A DNA stretch of 64,000 bases from Ramazzottius varieornatus. Taxonomy: Eukaryota > Tardigrada > Eutardigrada > Parachela > Ramazzottiidae. The notes below the pieces were generated by a model. The model was not told the origin of the DNA. It saw nothing but the letters and a program-made list of their open reading frames with translations, and did not search any database. A program made the position numbers and the translations under genes. The DNA lies in contig BDGG01000008.1 in the NCBI GenBank assembly GCA_001949185.1, positions 1,875,576 through 1,939,575 of the forward strand, written 5' to 3'. Below, piece by piece: positions 60,076 through 64,000 of this stretch (within the stretch, counting starts at the first letter, position 1; each line of letters starts with the position of its first letter).

Positions 60076-61856
60076 TTAGCTCGTCGTTTCTTCCGCTAAC
60101 GCCGTTATCGCTTCCGGTCCATACTGTTCCTTGTCCATTGCGACTTCCGCAGCGACCGCGAGCGGCATTTCCGTATCCTTCATGATCTGATCCACTTCGG
60201 TGAGTTCACTATCCCCATTCTCATGTCCGTTCTTAACTTGCAAAATGTCTTCCACCGTTCCTTCTCCTTCGGTCTTCAGCTTCTTCGAGGCGGGCTCTTC
60301 CGTACTTCCTTCCACACCACCCATGCCTTCTTCAAAGTATACTGTCACAGCTTCCGTATCCACCGCTTCACGTTCCTCTTCCTGCTCGTTCTGTTGGTTG
60401 ACTTGGTTGGACATGAAGTCGGAAGTAAAGTCTTTGGGATCGTGCGTGGGTGCCTTACTCATCAGCTCCCTCAATGGATCTGTCAAGCCCATCTTCTGAC
60501 ATAGCTCGGTAGTTTGAGGGTTCACATAAGCTGTGACAGGTGGTAAAGGATAATTTTTGGCTTTCATATCAGCGATGATCACACTGAAGAAGCCATCACC
60601 GAACGCTGTTTCGTGAACAGGTCCTGTCCGTTGGAAACTACTCGGATCGATGTCCAGATTCCCTCCTAACAACCTTCTTACTTCTTCTATCTGTTCATCT
60701 GTCTGTGCGAAGTCGTACTTCTCTTCGCTACCGGCCACAGCACCTGGCATGTAGTGGTTAGAGTTCTCGAAGTGCCAGAGATGATTGGTATCGCGGAGGA
60801 TACCCAGCCATTCTGGGTCGAAGGACAGCTTGGGCTCGGTGTGCAAGTCGGTTGCCGGCTGTGGAATGTCAATGATCTGCAGGAAACGTTTACCTGGCAT
60901 GCATTTGTCTAGAGCGAGAAACTTCGTGTGCGAACCGTCTTCGTGAGGAACGTTGGCTGCCCATTTGGCGTGCATGTGGCCTGCAAGACAGAACGCCGTT
61001 GGTCGAACTGCACATTGAGCGTACGCAAATCAGAAATTCCACTCTGACGTTACTGGTCAATGCAAAGCCGGTGCCAACAGGTTCCCTTCGCCCACGGTAA
61101 AGGAGACCCTCGTTTCTATTTACAATGGCTCATATGGAATAAACAAAGCCAATCAACAATCAATCGACCTCGTCGGTCCTTACCCGAAAACCAATAATTT
61201 GGCTTGAGCTTCTTCATCACGTCCATGGCGTTCGGATTGCCCAGGTTCCGAGTCTCGATATCCTCCCGAAAATACGGCTTGAACCTCAGGAGTTGTTGGA
61301 CGTTCCCGTGATCCGTCACACCGACCGGCCAGTCGTGCGACACGAAGATATCCACCGGTCTGGAGATCTGCTTCAGTCTGAAAACTTCCAGCTGTCTGAC
61401 ATGATAAATACTCCTCTTGGTGTTCTCACTATACGGTGGCAATTCAAAGTGTCCCTTCATGTAGTCGTGACCCTTGAAAATGCCTGACATGCCTCCGATG
61501 CGCAGTCCGCCGAAGTTGACGACGCCAGCCAGGCCGAGGTAGTAAATGTTAGGGGCTACCCAGCCACCGTAGGTTAACTCTTGAAGGTAGTTGGAGGCTT
61601 CGTGGTTGCCGCCGATGAAAAGTGTGGGCACAGGTGCGGTCTTTTCTCCGGAGTAGTACTTGTAGAACGTCATCATGGCTAGGTACTTGGGAGGAACGGC
61701 CATGCAGGAGAGATCGTAGACGTTTCGAGTTGACTGGAAGTCGCCGCAGCAGATGAGCAGGTCCACTTTCTTGCCGTGCTCCTTCTCGATGAAAGCGAGG
61801 GTCTCGTAGATCTTGTCCAGCTCCCCATGACAGCATCCTTCCACTGCGATCAACAT
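60076..61856 (-). CDS. DBR1: RNA lariat debranching enzyme
   Basis: Exons 61184-61856 and 60076-60980 join in phase to 1578 bases, 525 residues. Nuclear metallophosphoesterase that hydrolyses the 2'-5' bond of intron lariats. Metal-binding motifs in order: [36 protein letters not shown] and, formed across the intron, GHMHAKW. Other family blocks are [25 protein letters not shown] and [14 protein letters not shown]. The C-terminal domain (DBR1 family) contains [16 protein letters not shown] and [11 protein letters not shown], then a long acidic, low-complexity tail. Intact. Divergent from the GPR155-like gene across 468 bp. Confidence 0.96.
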
Positions 61857-62324
61857 CGTGAAGCTTGGTTATTTGATAACCTGCAAAGAGGCCAAAGAAG
61901 TTCACGGAAGAAACGATCCTGGAAAAATAATCCGATAAAAAATGTTCTACATAACGAAAACTAAACAATCAACAAAATCAGACTCAGTGCTAAACCAAGC
62001 ACTGTTGAGTTGATTGACAATCAAATAGGCTCGACACTCCGCCGGTTCGCTGCTGCGGCATCCGCTGTTTCTTGATGATAGTTGATTGATAGATTTATTA
62101 TTTACATCTGTCTCGAGATTGTTCGTTCTTCCTGCTTTAAATTTTCGACAAAAATCCCCTTTACCTTCTAGTCCTCCAGAGTTCCGTCGCGTGCTGTCCA
62201 ATAGTCACCTCGTTCGAAGCCTTCATAGCGAGGGTAGAGGCAGGTCGAATAGCTGTGTTGTGAAGGATGACGTGGAGGAGGAAGGGCTGAACCACCTGAA
62301 AAGCAGCCAGCGTGTCAACCGGAA
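61857..62324. promoter_or_regulatory. Shared intergenic region between divergent DBR1 and GPR155-like genes
   Basis: 468 bp between two start codons on opposite strands, so any core promoters for both must lie here unless 5' UTR introns exist. No specific element was assigned. Confidence 0.45.
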
Positions 62325-63979
62325 ATGGATTCTGCCTTGATGCACGATGCCACGCATCCCGACCATCACAGCCACACGCATCCCTACAACACAACCTCCA
62401 GCGACTTCGGACCAGCCAGCCATCTGTTTCCTGCCATTCTCCAAGTCTTCGTCGTCATTTTTACAGGTTATGCCACGGGTCGAGCAGCGCTCATCTCGGA
62501 GACGGACAGTCATGGATTAAACACCTTCGTCTCACGTTTCGCATTACCATGCATGCTGTTTCGCGCCATGGCCACCATGAACCTCTCCATTGTGAACTGG
62601 ACAATGTTTACTTCCATCCTGCTGTCGAAGAGTGTTGTGTTCTTCACGGTGCTGGTCCTGTCGCTCGTCCTCAGCTCCAAACCTCGACAGTATGGTCGAG
62701 CTGGCATCTTCGCCATTGCTGCCACTCAAAGCAATGACTTTGCTCTCGCCTTTCCCATAGGTAAACCACTTACTCTCTCCCCCCCCCCCCGAAAAATGCT
62801 GCAAACACGTCTAGTTGAAGTTTCCTGACCAGTGTCCGGCAGGTAAAAATTCCGTGCTACTCAGCATGGCTCGCCATATCATGGAAAAGACCCGAAACGG
62901 TTCGGATTGATGAGATTCAATCTGGGTACCGGAATGTTTACCTGCCGAACACTGTTCCTGACGATTTTTCTCTGCAAAGGCTGTTTTTACGCTTGTTGGC
63001 TTTGAGTCACGTGGTTTGCGGGCTAACAACATCATACCACATGACTCGTGTTCTGTTAGGGCTGATTGGTGACTTGATTGATCGGGTTCGTCGTGTGTTG
63101 TTTCAGTGGACGCTTTGTATGGAAGGACCCACCCCGAGCTGGTTCCCTACATTTACCTCCTCGGTTCCGTCTCCCTGCTTATCCTTAACCCAATCGGTTT
63201 CTGCTTCCTCGAGTTCGAGAAAGAAAGGAAAAATAGAAGTTTACAACAAGGAAGACAAAGACAGCCGAAGCGTCGCTGGTTGAGGACTGGCATCCACGTG
63301 CTGTGGAGTATCTGCTCGAACCCCATCAACGCCATGACGTTCGTTGGAGTTTTGGCTAACTTCGCGTTTGAAAGACACATTCCAGAGGTGTTGGACAAGA
63401 TACTCGCTGCTTTCGCCATGACTTTCTCGACGACGGCGCTGTTTCACTTGGGCCTGAAGATGGTCGGAAGGATTAAACAGTTCACGGGCTTCCGGCTGGT
63501 CGTTCCGGCGCTTTTGATCCTGGCGAAACTGTGAGCTCGCGTCTTGTATTGTCTCAGGGTCTCCAACCACCATTGGCTCTCTGTCTGCAGGCTGTTTCTT
63601 CCGTTGGTTTCCCGAGCGGTCATTGGCCACTTACAACCAGGACGTTCGTCGAATGAGACGGAAGATTACGCCAACTTTGGCTTTCTGTACGGGAGCATCC
63701 CTATGACTCCCACTGTCTTCGTCTTTTCAACCCAATACGATGAACAAGTTGACATTGTATGTGAGTTTTTTTCCTGCTTTTCCAATACTACTCCAGTAAT
63801 CGTTTTCTGTTATTCAACATGTCAAACATGCATGATCATTCGGTCTTTCTCAGATAACAAAGCGGAAGGTATTTTTGTTATCAGGTAGGTACTGCTTTGG
63901 TTCTGGGAACTTTCATCTCCGGACCGTGGATGTTCATCTCTGCTCAAATGCTGTCGATTCAGTCTTTCAACATCGCGAG
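62325..63979 (+). CDS. GPR155-like PIN-type membrane transport protein, 5' exons (runs off the window)
   Basis: Exons 62325-62760, 63107-63530, 63591-63760 and 63889-63979 join in phase; the last ends at a possible donor and the gene continues beyond 64000. GPR155 (LYCHOS) combines a ten-TM auxin-carrier (PIN-like) domain with a GPCR-like module and acts on lysosomes as a cholesterol sensor for mTORC1; that role is known for the vertebrate protein and inferred here. Visible: a His-rich luminal N-terminus, FPAILQVFVVIFTGYATGR, SRFALPCMLFRAMA, AIAATQSNDFALAFPI, VDALYG..HPELVPYIYLLG, NPINAMTFVGVLANF, FHLGLKMVG, NFGFLYGSIPMTPTVFVFSTQY. These are PF03547-type motifs. Start set by the first Met after an in-frame run. 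A 10-base C run lies in intron 1. Confidence 0.85.
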
Positions 63980-64000
63980 GTACACTTCCATACTAGCGAC

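Overview
This is a nuclear window from a compact animal genome. Coding regions are split by short GT-AG introns, mostly 40-230 bp, and the recognisable proteins are metazoan housekeeping or receptor proteins. Nothing bacterial or organellar is visible. ARS2, PKA, FARS2, B9D2, ISCU, DBR1 and GPR155-like proteins together fit a bilaterian invertebrate. A tardigrade or other small-genome ecdysozoan is my guess, not something the sequence proves.

Layout. 1-1264: 5' exons of ARS2/Serrate (minus). 3580-13168: two complete 14-exon paralogues (minus) of a receptor with a natriuretic-peptide-receptor / receptor-guanylate-cyclase type ectodomain, one membrane span and a very short tail. A third paralogue occupies 32619-44106, with a 7.7-kb repeat-filled first intron. 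14556-14935: decayed retroelement-associated fragment. 16555-17907: intronless SLC35G-type transporter (plus). 18-32 kb: mobile-element-rich block with an intact pogo/Tigger transposase gene (22503-24182, minus), an intact hAT transposon with terminal repeats and target duplication (24785-27760) and a decayed DIRS-like retroelement (29290-32180, minus). 45575-49110: broken ABCC (MRP-type) transporter. 49552-64000: ordinary gene-dense DNA: PKA catalytic subunit, B9D2, FARS2, ISCU, a CUB-CUB-LDLa-trypsin protease, DBR1, and the 5' half of a GPR155-like gene.

The window is unusually rich in small terminal-inverted-repeat elements. At least four families have hAT-like ends and imperfect 8-bp target duplications. 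There are also palindromic foldback elements, several nested in one another and in receptor introns.

The most notable system is the receptor family. All three copies reconstruct to uninterrupted frames of 527-529 codons with the same exon phases, and all stop about 35-40 residues after the membrane span. They therefore lack the kinase-homology and cyclase domains but share a tail with a Trp-Trp motif, a layout like the vertebrate clearance receptor NPR-C. Splice models were made by eye from consensus sites, reading frame and comparison among the three paralogues. They need transcript support.
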